From Amyelois transitella (Eukaryota > Arthropoda > Insecta > Lepidoptera > Pyralidae): a stretch of 64,000 nucleotides of DNA. Of this stretch, positions 1 to 37,826 are shown one piece after another. Each line of letters begins with the position of its first letter. Position 1 is the first letter of the stretch. The stretch is from the NCBI RefSeq assembly GCF_032362555.1, contig NC_083519.1:1257501-1321500 (forward strand), written 5' to 3'. A program made the translations under genes and the position numbers. Under the pieces are notes generated by a model. The model saw only the letters and a list, made by a program, of their open reading frames with translations, ran no database searches and was not told the DNA's origin.

Positions 1-2
1 TC

Positions 3-116
3 ACTGGCTACTCGTTCTTCTTCACTGGAGGGTTCTGCGGTCACTTTAGGGCTCTCGTCACGCCCTTCATATTCTCGGATGTACAAAAGCTGAAGGTAGG
101 CTTCGACGCAGAGTAA
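3..116 (+). CDS. 3' end of an unidentified gene, partial
   Basis: An open frame enters from the left edge and stops at TAA 114-116. It is rich in Phe, Gly and Thr (it begins TGYSFFFTGGFCGHF), compatible with a membrane-associated segment. A possible donor (AAG then GTAGGC) lies at 93-98, so the frame could either terminate here or splice on; no clear continuing exon is visible before the opposite-strand gene begins. The family is not recognised. Only about 37 codons are in the window, so the call is weak. Confidence 0.35.
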   Translation, partial: TGYSFFFTGGFCGHFRALVTPFIFSDVQKLKVGFDAE

Positions 117-281
117 CTGCAAATTGCCCAAATTCTTTGAGTATTTAACCAACGGAGGACAACACTATCAACCTAGGTATTATGCTGTTTCCGATCACGT
201 GGTTCATCGCAAGTAATCCCTCCATCGATCTCGTATTTGGTAAAATGATGAAATTCTGCTTCTTTATTCATGAACGTTGCA

Positions 282-1271
282 TCATCTCTCTCTTTTTGTC
301 GTTGCGACATAACCAAAGCAAAGATATCTATAGAGGGAATAAAATGTAGGCCTTATCAAACTTCGTTCGAGAATAGACCCCTAGAAAACAAGTTCTCAAT
401 TACTAGTCTTCAGTTCGAAAGAGAAATGTATAATACTAAATTTCTTACCCTATTCGCTTCAGTGTAAGAGTAACCTTCAAGTCGCAGAGTGTAACCAAAA
501 ACGCTGGTTGATATTTTGGATTCGGCCACGATCAAATAGTTATCTTCAGTGAATATGGGATAGTTGACTATTTTGTAGTTGCCCGCTCTTACAGGACATG
601 ACATCCTACAAGGACAAAGTAAAATACATATATTGGGGGCTTATTCACGAAGGTTAACCTTAGAGACTTAAGTACGAGTACATATACTTACCGTGGGTGA
701 ACATGGTGGAAAAACATACTGTAAATTTCTTGATCTTCGTTCTCTTCATCTTCAACGCAGCCACTGTTTATAACTGTAAAGGTTTTGAAATAGTCGCAAG
801 TATCTAAGTTGCGGATATCTTGGCACTTTTGCATTATCCCCTGAAACAGATAGCTTTCATCCAATTAGGTAAACTTATTCGATAAGTACCTATATTCTAA
901 ATCCTATCCGTAAGCCTATAGGGAGAGAAGAAGGATAAGTCATGCGTCTTATCAGCGTTCTTGAATAACCGCCTTACTCTGTCATAATTTCCACTTTGCA
1001 GAAGGTATTGTAAGTTATACTTTTTGTAAATTATTTAGGTATCTGACGTTTTACCTTGATGACCCAGCCACCTATCAAGGTCGTTGGTGATATTCAACTC
1101 CCCACTCAATGATGAGTCGTACAGCCTCGTGTTAAGGCTCATTTCTGACACAGTTATTTCCGTACTAGGATTGGCATAACACGGTCCAATCCGGGTGGCC
1201 AGAAGGTTGGTAGGAGCCAGACCTCCCATCACCCTACAAAATAGGAGACAAAATAAAAATGTAAAAAACAT
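282..1271 (-). CDS. Small secreted Cys-containing protein, DUF1091/MD-2-like in appearance
   Basis: Four exons on the minus strand: 1055-1271, 691-842, about 471-601 and 282-380, all with GT/AG borders. The start is the Met at 1271 because a strong hydrophobic signal peptide follows directly (MFFTFLFCLLFCRVMGG). The mature part has spaced cysteines and a CPVRAGNY motif in exon 3, which recalls the CPxxxGxY signature of small secreted insect DUF1091 proteins of the ML/MD-2 lipid-recognition type; that family call is inference. The 3' end is uncertain: either the exon-3 donor at 469-470 is used and a last exon ends at 282, or exon 3 reads on and stops at about 410. It lies head to head with the TAF1C-like gene. 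Confidence 0.55.
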
Positions 1272-2115
1272 TGACGTGACCTTAGTACCAATGAGTGGAT
1301 TTCAATTGATGGTTGCCATGCCTAATATACCATGGAGTAATGGTTAATGGTATTTTAATTGGACTGTGCCTAGCTCGAAAATATTATAATTCAATGGTAT
1401 GTAGGTTACATGCTTAATCTATATTAAATATGGCATTGCATGCCACCTTGGATATCACCCTCCGGTTCCAGGTTAATCAACCTATTTGGGACAGTTATAA
1501 ATAAAGCATTTATTCATTTAGCAATCCACCAATCCCGCCACACTACAGTACATGTCCATACAGTTTATGGAGTGTGGCACACTCAATAACGACTCTTCAT
1601 TTGAGACTCCAACAAGACCTGACATGACAAATAGACGACCGCGCGTGTTTGTGGAAGTGGTGCATTACCTGCTACTCTACTTCTCTAGCTATCTCTTTGA
1701 ATTTCGCTTTTAGTGGGAATTCCATTCCCAGGAAGAGAAGTGCTACAGGTACCACTACAAAATTTCATCAAAATCAGTCTTGTAGTTTTTGTGTTCATCA
1801 TTGATACAAACATAAAACTTTATAAAAAAAGACAAACGAGACTGTTTTTTTAAATCGTAAAAATCATAACAAATGTTATTGTTGTTGTTTTTGACCTAAA
1901 CAGATAAAAAAATTACACTTACGCGTTGATGGCTGACCTGACTGAAGGTTGGTTTGATTGACAGAAAAACAAACAAACGTCAAAAGTACCGCAAAAGTTC
2001 GATCTTCGAATGATTTCTCTTACTCAATTCTCTATTTATTTGGAGAAAAATAAAAACAATATAATTAATTCAAAAGTAACAAATACCTTTTATTAAAATA
2101 TTTGAGGTCATTGTA
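1272..2115. other. Intergenic gap between divergent genes
   Basis: AT-rich stretch of about 840 bp between the start of the secreted-protein gene (left, minus) and the TAF1C-like gene (right, plus). It must hold both promoters. No open frame, RNA gene or recognised repeat was found in it. Confidence 0.5.
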
Positions 2116-5054
2116 ATGGAATCCAAAAAAGGAGTCAAGGTAATAAATATTATTTCGGTTATAGGTTATGCAATGTTGGCAAAGATTAATTTGTAAAACT
2201 GATAATAAATATAAATATAATTTCTTAGCGTATTTATTTAACTCCTTAGTCTTGGCAAAATATTCTAATTGCTAGTTGCAATCAAAAGAGTCACTTTTGT
2301 TGGTTATAACAAACTTCGTTGTTAACAAAACTATTCTTTTTTTTTGTTGTTTTACTTAACTTTGTCGAGTTAGTCAAATGTATTAATAACTCATATTTTT
2401 GTTTCAGAGAAAAAGAAACACTGATCTGAAATCTAAAATTACAATAGATAACACTGCACCTCTGCCAGACCTTATCCATGATCTTTACCACCGAGAAACC
2501 ACCTTCAGCAAGCCCTACAGACTATACCACCAGCTGCTGGCCCAGCGGAGGTATAAAGGAATCAGATCAGCAAGAGATAGGTACTTATTCCATTTTGCCC
2601 TCCCTGGCCACCCACTTAACGCATTCACGGACAACTATGATGGAGAAATCAATTATACCTACTTTGAAAAGTTTGCGTACAAAAGTTTATTGCCGAAATA
2701 TATCACAAAAATCAACCATCAGCACAAAGATGATCCCGTATCAGAATTACTAAGACTTAAATATGAATGGAAGTATAAAATTCACAGACAGAAAAATTGT
2801 AAGTAAGATTTTATTGATAGTCATCATAACTTTCATGTGAAATGTAAGCACTAACCATAAATATTGTTCAGATTGGTTTTCCCAAAATTTTGCAAATATG
2901 ACCACATCACCATGTGCTAATAAATCATTATTACATACCTACTGAGTATATTTACCACCTCTTCTTCTTTAGCACATATGATTATATTCCCTACTGCTGG
3001 GCATATGCCCCTCCAATATCTTTCCACCTAGCTCTATCAAAGGATTTTCTGATTTTTTTATGATTGCGGACCACTTACCACCTGTCTCTTTACATTCAAT
3101 AACTTCAGCTAATGTAAGTTTAGAATCGTCAACATATTATTTTGTCATGTTAAAGTATTCGTGTCTTTCTAGTGTGTCTTGGTGTTGCGGCAGAAAAGAC
3201 AAAAATTGAGCAGTTAAATGATGAAGTTATGCGGTTACCACAACACCTGGTAGATCTAGCGGCTCTTGTGGACAGCGATCCCGACGAGAGGTTTACAGCA
3301 TCATACAACTGGTATTATGGTGGGAAAGGCAATCTGCAACTTGTATGTGTGCATTGGGTAGACTATTTAGTGCACAGTGAATTCACTTGTGTTTGTAAGT
3401 ATTTTTGTAAAGTGTACAATTTACCCCAGCCCAGTTATCAATGAAATTGAAGGCTTAAATTTATTCTCAGATTGGTGGATGCGGCTTTTATACATATGCA
3501 AAGATGAGAGAGATGTATGTGGCTTGCCACGTTTGTCACGTTTGTATTGTTTTTTCTTAATGTGGATTGACATTTTTTTCTTAACTGTTGGCTCTGTCTA
3601 CCCCGCAACGGATATCGACGTGTAAAAGCTACACACACAGCCACCTACTAGTTCATAGTGAATGAAATGTCGCGCCGCGTCTCGCTTACCCTTCAGTTCC
3701 TTAGCTTTAATGTTTGATTAGTAACTAGTATTATTTTTCAGCATTATCAAGATTCCACAAAGACAGTTTGACCATTGATCACGACGATACTATATATTTC
3801 GATTGCGAGCACAATATTTTGGAAACGGTGTGTTCTTCAGACAACATTATAGTGTTACGGACAGTCAACAAAATATTTATACTGAAAATTATAGAAAATG
3901 ATGCAAAACTGCAGCTGGTGAAATTAAAATCTTTCGAGTCTGAACTACCATTCACTAGTATAGCATTTGATATTGTTCATAAAAATATATTGTATGTTAC
4001 CGATTTAAATTGTAAGTTAATTATAGTGAATATAGACAGGATGACTGGAAGATCGGTACAACTGAAAAGAAATAAAGACTCCATAGTTAATAATTGGAAT
4101 ACAGTGATTGGAGCTTCTCGGGGTGTTTATATGCATGTGGATAGAAAGGCTATCACAGGATATGACAAACGAACTCATTCAGCGATAAACACTTGGAATG
4201 GAGTATCGGGTATAGTAGATGAATTGGATTGCAATGCATTGTCATCAGCGTTCCAAGTTGAGGGCTCCCCTAATTTCTACTTCACATCTGAACATCATTT
4301 ATTCCTCATGGATTCACGGTGTAGTAAAAAGAACAAGTTGAAAGTTGTTCAACGGTGGACGCATGGCATGCAATGCGTGCCAACATACATTTCAGTGCGT
4401 AAAGCCGAATTGAATAAGGAGTTAATAATTTTGAGTAGTCAATGGTGTGAAGACATGTGTGTTGTTAGTAATTATGCTGATAGACTTACCAGGTTGACAG
4501 ATATTGATGGAGTTTCCATGCCTTACCGTCCGCCAAGCGTTTTCAATACTTTATATGAAGCGAGAACGAAGCTTCTCTGCATGGATATGAATAATCCTAT
4601 AGATCCCAGACTAGTATACTCGATTACTGGTAAAGTGGAAGTAGACATTGGCAGTAAATATGCTATTTTGATGCAAAACTCGGTAGGTGACATTTCTTCG
4701 CATATGCTCTATCCTTTGTACTTGGACGATCTTATGGAAAACGATGCGGTAAACAGGTTAGACGAATGGGCAAAAACGTACAAAGCTAAGAAGAAACCGT
4801 TTGAAGTGACTGGAGTTTACGATTTTAGTAGTGTTTGGAAGGAGCTAAGAAGAATGCCGGATGTGTTTGACGGCATCAAGTCTGAGATAGATACATCTAA
4901 ACCAATGCCTGATGAAAATGAAATAATTGACGTTTTTAAGAATGAGGAAGTAATGCCTGAGTTATTAGACGCTTGGGATGCTATCAGTGAAAATAATAAC
5001 TCCGAACAAACGCACATAGATTTAAGTATAAACATGTACACTGAAGATGAATAA
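2116..5054 (+). CDS. TAF1C-like protein (putative RNA polymerase I SL1/TIF-IB subunit)
   Basis: Four exons: 2116-2139, 2408-2798, 3173-3394 and 3742-5054, joined in phase 0, 1 and 1, giving about 650 aa. The start is the ATG at 2116, giving MESKKGVK spliced to RKRNTDLK. The short first exon is supported by the in-phase join to the acceptor at 2407. The large last exon reads like a propeller-type repeat protein: alternating hydrophobic strands, for example IIVLRTVNKIFIL, and VVQRWTHGM near its middle, followed by an acidic helical tail rich in Glu and Asp. This architecture resembles insect TAF1C-like factors, which act in the nucleolus in rDNA promoter recognition. No catalytic motif is present. 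The family call is inference; an unrelated WD-like protein is the alternative. AATAAA follows the stop within a few bases. Confidence 0.5.
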
Positions 5055-6284
5055 ATAAAACTAAATTTATTTATTAAACGACTATATTTCCTATCTATAA
5101 TGACTGAGTTTACAAACATATCCGCATACACGCTAAGCAGTCATGCCAACATTTATACATAAAATTAATTTACCAACATAACAAATGCTTCTTAATGCGA
5201 TATTAAACTTTCCTCTTCAGGTACTAAGGACTTTACGAGGAAATGTTTATAATTGCATTTTGTATAACAGAACGTTGGGTCGCCAACCGAAAACAATAAG
5301 TACTTACATGCTTATAATTATATTATAAACAAAAAAAAAGGAAGAAATGTTAATATCTCTGTACAATACATAGTAGATAGGAATAAATAGTTACAAAATA
5401 TTGACGATGCCCAACGCAATTAAAATTAGTGTATTTTTATTACATTCGCCCAATAAACAGTAAATTATATAACTCATCATGCTACAAGAGCTATGATGAA
5501 TAATATATGTCATTTAAAAGTAAAATGGAAAAGATATTTGAGAGAACATATTTATCTCTTGAATGCTTCAAAAGTATGTGCACCTATGATCTCAGTTGAA
5601 TAAATTTCAGACTAATTTCAACTTCATGTTCATCGTTTAAAGTCTATTAATGTCTGCATCCAAAGTAAACAGAAATGACATATTTCATATGTTTATGGTA
5701 TTTCCAATCCTTTACAAGCCAATTAGGTACAATTCATTAGATGACCAGACATCGAATTGGCGAAGTATTGGTAAGAAAATATATTGTGCTACCTTTAAAT
5801 GCCGGTCTTTATTTCTAGCCCTTATTCTTTCTCGGTTCTAGTGAGAACGCAGCCTTAAAATAAAGCACAGAATACGCGCTAGTGTGTCAAGGGCCTGGAC
5901 CAAAGTAGTTTCTTTACAGACTGCTATCGTAATCTCGGATCTAGTGGCAGTCATCCATAGCCTGAATAAAGAAAAAAAGAACACATTAAGAATATTGTTA
6001 CACACACCTATATCTTTATTTCTACCTCGCACCCTAATTTATAGACAGCAGACATATAAGATTGGAAAGGAATGTTAAGAAATCCTTTAAATCTTTTCCT
6101 TAGATGTGTTGTTCCCTGCGCGGAAAGCGAAACAGCTGGCCAGAGACATAGCCAAACCAAACTCGGTGGTTTCCTTTCCTTCTCCATTAGTTTCTCTGGT
6201 TTTGTTTTTTTGGAACATGATCGTCCAACTTGTTACACATGACTATGATATCGTCAAGATAGCTGAAATACTTTGAAACCTCAC
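5055..6284. other. Intergenic region between convergent genes
   Basis: Contains the 3' UTR of the TAF1C-like gene (AATAAA just after 5050) and, on the other strand, the Tim50 3' flank. It is AT rich with only short chance frames. No RNA gene or clear repeat was seen. Confidence 0.5.
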
Positions 6285-9200
6285 CTAGCGCCTTGTAAAG
6301 GACCGGAGCCAGTTCCTAGTGAGTGGCTGCTCGTGTTGGTTCTCCCTCTCCTTCTGTTCCATCTGCTCCATGAGCTTCCTCTGGTTCTCTCTGAACATGG
6401 CGATAGGGTCGTCGAACTGGCTGTAGTAGGTTAGGACATCGCGAACGTCAGCCACATCGGACATTGCTATCGCTGTGTGTTAAAAGTAAAAAATCTAATT
6501 GAATTAACAGTTTAAAAATGTAATAAAAGACTCAGCGAGCTAAAACAAGAGGTCTTTAACCAACTAAGGAAAAATTTAACTATCAACAATCAACTAACGT
6601 TATTTAGAGTCAAGATTCTTGATCCTTGCCTCGCCCTAATTTTACCAGTCCTAAGTTCTAAAACTACATTTGCTATCGTCACGAAGACTTTTTCGTATAC
6701 TTTGACTAAGGTTTCGTTTAAAATTGATAATAAAAAATAGAATTAAAAACTACTCACTCTGAAGCAAATTGGCTAGATCTAGGAGTGAGGTGTCGTCGTC
6801 TGAGCCCTTCCATTTCTTCAGGATGAGCGTGTTCTGCGGGTGGAATTTCGTGGATTCCTTGTTCCAGTCCACTACTATTACCTGAAATCATTTTAATATT
6901 TAGATATTTATGGTATCTCTATTGTTTATTGCTTCCATAGCCTCTAACAGTATGACGTAAAAGGTAACGAAAGGAATAGGCACGTTCTCATCTAGTGCAT
7001 CTTTTACCATGATCCAAAAGATTACCTGCAAAGTTTGCAGAAGTCTGGTACGAGTTACTTTGTGTAAAAATTTTAACTATCCGATCCAAAATCATGGTCA
7101 CAAGGCGTACCCCCGGCTGCTCTCCAGAGAGGTGTGGATGTAACCGGGACTAGGAGGAAGAGCTTCAACTTTTTAAGTTCGTCACCTTGCATTTTAAACG
7201 CTATCCCTTGATATGATACTTTCCAGATTTCTTTGTATGCTAACTTTTAATGCAACTTATGTACCTTAGAAAGATCCCTGTTCAATCCGTCGAGATTCTT
7301 AACATGCACGCCATCAATGAAATGCGTGGAGTCTCTGAACAGCCTGTAGTTGATCAGCTTGTTCTCCGGGTCCAGCTTGTCTATGACGGGCCAGATCATA
7401 AACACGTTCTCCGTAGTGAAAATCACCACTTCATAGTTTGAGTTGGCTACGGATTGTAGGAACTGGTCTAGGCCGGGACGCTTTTTGAATCTAGAAATGT
7501 TATAAGCATAATTTGGAATTTAATCCATTACAGGCTGTTATTAATCTAATTGCATGGCACTGGAAACTGCTTCTCTTTAAGCATGCAAGAATTGCATGCA
7601 TTCTCTATTCTTCTTTTGTTTTCAAGTTGAAGTCTCAATTTAACATTAGTTGGGTCTTTTAAGAAGTTTCATACCACAAGCGATTTGAACCGCAGTTCGA
7701 TTTTTAATAGGTCTTTCATACAGGTGCTAGTTCTTCTAAACAGAGGGCAGACAACATTTGCTCTAATATGATTGCCTAAATTTCCCACTTGAATCAAAGG
7801 AGAAATCTTTCCTAACATTTCCACTCTTGTATCATGGTTATATGTGTACCCTAAATCATTCCTTAATGCGCCAGAATACAAATTAAGATTATGATGGAGC
7901 TGTCAGCGCAAATTCTAAACTTGTCACTTGAATAAAATTTTAATACACCTTAAGTATTTTTACACGGTACCAACAAACCATGTGTAGCTCACTCACCTCC
8001 AGCCGGTCTGATAAGACCAATCGGGATGCACTAACACATCAGTGAACTCCAGTACCAGAGTGTAAGTCGGCTGGTACGGAGCCGGAAGAGGATCTGGCAG
8101 GAGTTTCTCGCGAGACGGCTCCTTGATCATCTGATGGAAATTAATATTATTAAAACATTCATTGTGTTATTGAATCGTCGGCCTCATGGCGCAGCGGCAG
8201 TATGCTTGTCTGTGACACCGAAGATCCCGAGTTCGAATCCCGTCCAGGGCATGATGAGTAATGAACTTTCTCTGATTGGCCTGGGTCTTGGATGTTTATC
8301 TATATAAGTATTTATTTTAAAATATAGTTCATTGAGTAAGTATCTCGTAATATATGTTTCAAACTTACTTTGAGGCTAACTCAATCTGCGTAATCTGTCT
8401 GTCTGAATTAAACAAAATACATTAAGCTATGAATATGTATTAGATACAAATCTAAGTCACCAAATTATTACAAACTTAAACTACTAATATGTAAACAAAC
8501 ATTATAACAAAATACAGTACTTAAGTTACAAAGCTTAAAAAATTATCTACTATCTTACAGATGCTATGTGAACCCACCAAGACCATATATCAATTACTCA
8601 AGTTACATAAGTTTAAAAGACATACAAACTGAGGAAAACATAGCAGCTCTGCATACATTTGGCAGTTACTGCTCAAGGGTGTAAGAATTAATCTAGTGAA
8701 CGGACTTGAGATTCTTCTTTAATTTAGGTGTTTGAGCTACATCACTATCTGAATCTAAATACCATCATTCTACTTACATTTCAGAGCTAACTCTTAAGTG
8801 GAGTGTCATCATCTCTTCTTTATCTATATTTATTTTTTATTTTTTTGTGAAATTTTTCTTTTATTTGTTCAAAATATATTTTCTTGATCTTTCTCATAAT
8901 CTGATTGAATAGACTATCAGTAAACCAGCTAAATAAAAATGGTCTTGTAATTTGTACCTATGTCTGTTTGTCTGTGTGTGAGCATACCTTTTCATAGAAA
9001 GTAAGCTCCTTCCAGGTCCGCTTGAGGTACTGCAGCACCACAGGCAGATTGGAGAACTCATCCTCTAAGATCTGTCCGTCTTCGCCGCGCCGCGGAGCTC
9101 CCATCTCCACTACTAGGCAACCGCCCATTACGGTCAGCGCACCACCAAACACGCCAAAACTAATGGGAAATTATTTTCAGATTTATTTTTTTTATTAATT

Positions 9201-10307
9201 ATAAAGTTAACTTCAATATGTAGAATAAAAACAAAAAATATATAATAAATAGAGTTATGAATGTTTATGAAGTGAAATAAGAATGCAGAGATCTTGGCAA
9301 GTGGTAAGATACAGCATCTGCCTATCTGTCTGGAAAAGCACTGCATTATTATGTATGTATAAAGGTATATAAAAAAATTCCATTACATTTTAAGACTAAA
9401 TAAAACAAAAAACATCATCAAAACTTTGCAATCACAAAAAAATATGCCTATATCAGTGCATTTGGAGTTCCTCAATGGTGCAATTGGTGAGCTCTTTTTC
9501 GCCTTTCTTCTAACTCTAACCTTCCATTAAAAATGAGTTAATATATTTGACAAGAACATCCTAATAACAATATTTCTATAACATAATTAAAAGATAACAA
9601 ACAAGAAGAAATACCTAATACATATTCACTTAATTTTAGAAGTTGATATTGTTTACCCTATCTTCATCCGTCTCCAACTCTTCTCATTCTCCTCCGTCTT
9701 CTCCTTGTTTTCCTTATCAAACTGCTCCTGCTCCTTCTTGATGACCTGTGCATCCTCACTGCTGAGAGGAGCTTGTGGAAAGAACCGGCCCAGAATGTCC
9801 ACTTTTTCTGCTTTGATTTCTTTTTTATCTCCTAATAAAGACAATACATATAAACTAATCACCATTTTTTTAATAAAGGTACTACATACAAGCAAGATTT
9901 TGTTTCTTTGGTTTTTGTGAGACACACCCCAAGAATGTGCATGGCGATGGTAAATTTCAATTTTCAAAGGTTTACTTTGCATAATTTGAAATGTGCTGGG
10001 GTGTTGTAAATGTTAAATAATAAATTATTGTGCAATTATTTTTCTCATATAATTGAACGACTACAAAATCTGGTTTTATACAAAACTGTGATCTGGTTAA
10101 TTCTTAATCTTTAAGAAGTTCCGAGTTAACACGATCTCGAAAAATGTAGAAAAAATAGAACTAACCTAAATTATCGGTAGAATAAGTTCGAACTGAATCT
10201 GCAGTAATAAGCCATTTCTTCTGTTTTGAATTTGTTACATTAAACTTTGAGGTCTGATTATGTACTGATAAAGTTTTTGATAAACTAAATGCTTTTCTAA
10301 GGGACAT
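6285..10307 (-). CDS. Tim50: Mitochondrial import inner membrane translocase subunit TIM50
   Basis: Seven exons on the minus strand: 10166-10307, 9657-9831, 8988-9159, 7997-8130, 7265-7490, 6758-6881 and 6285-6472. They total 1161 nt, or 386 aa plus stop, all in phase. The start at 10307 gives a basic, Ser-rich presequence ([14 protein letters not shown]), as expected for mitochondrial targeting. A charged helix leads to one membrane segment near residues 107-125 ([13 protein letters not shown]), then the FCP1-like intermembrane-space domain ([53 protein letters not shown]). The first catalytic Asp of FCP1 phosphatases is Glu here, as in animal TIM50, so it acts as a presequence receptor of TIM23 rather than as a phosphatase. 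It is divergently paired with BLM. Introns hold a SINE and a short repeat. Confidence 0.95.
6990..7165 (+). repeat. Interspersed repeat family C, degraded copy in a Tim50 intron
   Basis: Shares the core CTGCAAAGTTTG ... CTCTCCAGAG ... AACCGGGACTA with copies at 21831-21985, 32460-32690 and, inverted, 34075-34205. No coding potential; the family is unnamed here. Confidence 0.5.
8180..8404 (+). mobile_element. tRNA-derived SINE (family A), full copy
   Basis: The head has Pol III A-box-like TGGCGCAGCGG and B box GTTCGAATCC. The body carries CTGATTGGCCTGGGTCTTGG, and the tail reads CGAGGCTAACTCAATCTG-like. Other copies in this window, in both orientations, are at 17913-18140, 34296-34508, 37602-37826, 40872-41022 and 53956-54085. 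The tRNA-like head has no sign of being a functional tRNA gene. It lies in a Tim50 intron, opposite to the gene. Confidence 0.8.
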
Positions 10308-10611
10308 ATTTAATTCATTAATTCACATTTATCTTTCACAACAAAATCTCAAGGTGCTGAATTTGATTAACTTGACATTTGATTAGCACAACTTGACATT
10401 CCTTTTATCAAACATTTTTGATTTTTGAAAGAAAGGTTTGTACGGGATGTCAGTGTCAGAATCGACATTTTGATTTTGACAATCAGCTGAGGAAGTGAAA
10501 AATATCGCGGGCCGCGGTTATATTTTTTGTTTTCGTTGTTGCGCGTTTTCGTAATTTTATCATGTTTATGCCGTTTCGTTGATAAATATTTGGTTTCAAA
10601 CATAAACAATA
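10308..10611. promoter_or_regulatory. Shared divergent promoter region of Tim50 and BLM
   Basis: Only 304 bp separate the Tim50 ATG (10307, minus) from the BLM ATG (10612, plus), so both promoters and 5' UTRs must sit here. There is a locally GC-rich patch around 10500-10560 (GCGGGCCGCGG, TTGCGCG) in otherwise AT-rich DNA. No obvious TATA box was placed. Confidence 0.6.
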
Positions 10612-35529
<24,918 letters not shown>

Positions 35530-35796
35530 TGTGACATGTCTTAACTTGTATAAGAAAAATTAATTTGTACAGACATTGTTATTTTCCTGTGATGTGATAA
35601 ATGTATGAACTTGTATAAGAAGAAATAATTTGTACACACATTGTTATTGATTCGAGTCACACGTTACAATTTTTGAGTGTTCGCAGTGCGTAAAAAAAAT
35701 CTCTCTTGAACGTAACGTTACAATTTCTCGTAAGTCACGATTAAAAAAGAAAACGAAATGGCGGCGCAGCGATATAGTATTATTACATACGTACAT

Positions 35797-36055
35797 ACAT
35801 ATGGTCACGTCTACATCCCTTGCGGGGAGACAGAGCCTTGTCTTGAAAAGACTGAATGGCCACGTTCAGCTATTTGGCTTAATGATAGAATTGAGATTCA
35901 AATAGTGACAGGTTGCTAGCCCATCACCTAAAAAAGAATCTCAAGTTTGTAAGCCTATCCCTTAGTCGCCTTTTTCGACATCCATGGGAAAGAGATGGAG
36001 TGGTCCTATTCTTTTTTGTATTGGTGCCGGGAACCACACGGCATATAGTATTATT
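35797..36055 (-). mobile_element. Family B element, inverted
   Basis: TACATACATATGGTCACGTC precedes an inverted family B body ending CGGGAACCACACGGCA. It is close to the consensus apart from a small deletion near 35830. Confidence 0.75.
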
Positions 36056-36574
36056 AGTTTTCCATAAAATCAATAATAATATAAGACCATAGAAATAACA
36101 TAAATAAATGGTGAATATAAGGAATGATGTGTCCCCGTGTTTCGTTTCGTCCAGGATTCAAGACTTTCAGCTTTTAATCAGAATCCCAGGATTGAAGAGG
36201 TAAACATAAAGATCTCCAGTCTGACCTCATAGCACAATGATGGAACTGAGATTCAGATAGCAAATATTTTGTGAGTTAGATATAAAACCCTTAACTTGCT
36301 GGTCGAGATTAATTTTAAGTACTTTTTTATATTACCTCAAACGATTTTTTAGTGATTAAATTTTTGAAATTAAATCCTTTTTATGTCAAATTGCCCAACG
36401 AATAAGTATTATTAATTTAATATTAACGAATTAATAAATTGAATTGATTTTTAAAGTTAATTGTTTAATTTATAAACCATACCAACGGAATACCTATCGA
36501 AGTTGTTTCAAAAAGTTAGGTACAATAGTTAGTTTTATCTGACTACTTGGTCTTTGTGATGGTTCAACACTTAC

Positions 36575-36905
36575 ATACATAAAATCACGCCTCTTTCCCG
36601 GAGGGGTAGGCAGAGACTACCTCTTTCCACTTGCCACGATCTCTGCATACTTCCTTCGCTTCATCCACATTCATAACTCTTCATGCAAGCTCGGCGGTTT
36701 CGGGTACTTTTGACCTGACCCTTTACCAGGACGTCTTTAATTTAATCAAGATACGTTCACACTCTCCTTGTATGTCTGCTTAGTGAACCTGCTTTCATTG
36801 TTCCTCTCTATAAGACCGAACCATCTTAACATACCCTTTTCTATTACTGTAATTACATCTTCTTTCACATCACAGCATTCCCTTATCGCGCTGTTCCTTA
36901 TCCGG

Positions 36906-36949
<44 letters not shown>
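36575..36949 (-). mobile_element. Truncated LINE 3' end plus (AT)n
   Basis: The minus strand encodes the end of an RTE-type reverse transcriptase ORF: IRNSAIRECCDVKEDV, GMLRWFGLIER, a stop, then [10 protein letters not shown] and YPSGKEA in an adjoining frame. A pure AT run at 36911-36949 marks its 5' truncation point. Confidence 0.65.
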
Positions 36950-36950
<1 letters not shown>

Positions 36951-37601
36951 CTCAACACTTGGATATCAATAAACACAAAACAGCTTCTGTTACTTCACAA
37001 TGATAACTTCACTTTTTCGGCTCCATCGTTCAACAAAACAGACAAAATGTCGAGGTTTAAATACACACGATTTAACTTGACAAGAGACGGTATCGTCTTA
37101 ACCTATAACACATAATGATAAGAAATAACAGCGCTATATATAACTCTGACAGCCAAGCATAAGTCATGTCATATATATACATATTATCACGTCTTTATCC
37201 CAAACGGGGTAAACAGAGCGAACTGTCTCACAAACATAAGGATTAAATTTTATATCAGTATCAATAATGGTTAGCGTTCATTACCTAATCGATACACAAT
37301 TTGTCCATTTTGTACGTTATAAATATTTTATTCATCCGGTCATTTTAAAAATAAATTAAGTGAGAAAATTCTTTTGAAGACGGAACGTATTATTCCTGCA
37401 CATGTATGATGATCTTCATAGCTTCCCCTGTCCTCGCATACTCTATGGCTTCCCGCGACAGTTGCAGCGGAAAGTGGTGCGTTATGAAAGGCTTGAGGTC
37501 GATGAGACCGCGCGAGACAGCAGCCAGAGCCGCTGGGTACCTGTGGAGTTATTATGTGAGTTTGTTTGTAATATCTTTATTGCACAGAAATTTATAAATA
37601 T

Positions 37602-37826
37602 AAATATATACGGGACAAATTACACAGATTGAGTTAGCCTCGAAGTAAGTTCGATACTTGTTACTAACTCAACGATACTATATTTTATAATAAATACTTA
37701 TACAGAAAAACATCCAAGACCCAGCCCGAACAGAAAAAGTTCTTTTCTCATCATGCCCTGGCCGGGATTCGAACCCGGGACCTCCGGTGTCACAAACAAG
37801 CGTATTACCGCTGCGCCACAGAGGCC
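37602..37826 (-). mobile_element. SINE family A, inverted, in a sorbitol dehydrogenase 1 intron
   Basis: The minus strand reads GGCCTCTGTGGCGCAGCGG, CCGGGTTCGAATCCCGG and AACTTACTTCGAGGCTAACT. A complete copy close to consensus. Confidence 0.85.

Larger units (their letters stand above)
35530..37389. other. Intergenic region between BLM and the first sorbitol dehydrogenase
   Basis: Holds the BLM 3' UTR (a short sequence TTCCTGTGATGTGA is repeated at 35520 and 35584), an inverted family B element (35797-36055), a LINE end with an AT microsatellite (36575-36949) and otherwise AT-rich DNA. The genes converge here. No further gene is seen. Confidence 0.6.

Noticed and set aside
7247-7441. Overlapping plus-strand frame of 63 aa opposite a Tim50 exon
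   Set aside because: It is the antisense shadow of the conserved FCP1-domain exon.
8180-8260. tRNA gene
   Set aside because: A and B boxes are present, but the sequence continues into a SINE body with multiple copies in the window; no intact acceptor stem pairing was seen.
36746-36976. 76-aa minus-strand protein with Ile-Tyr repeats
   Set aside because: The Ile-Tyr run is the AT microsatellite, and the rest is the end of a degraded LINE reverse transcriptase.
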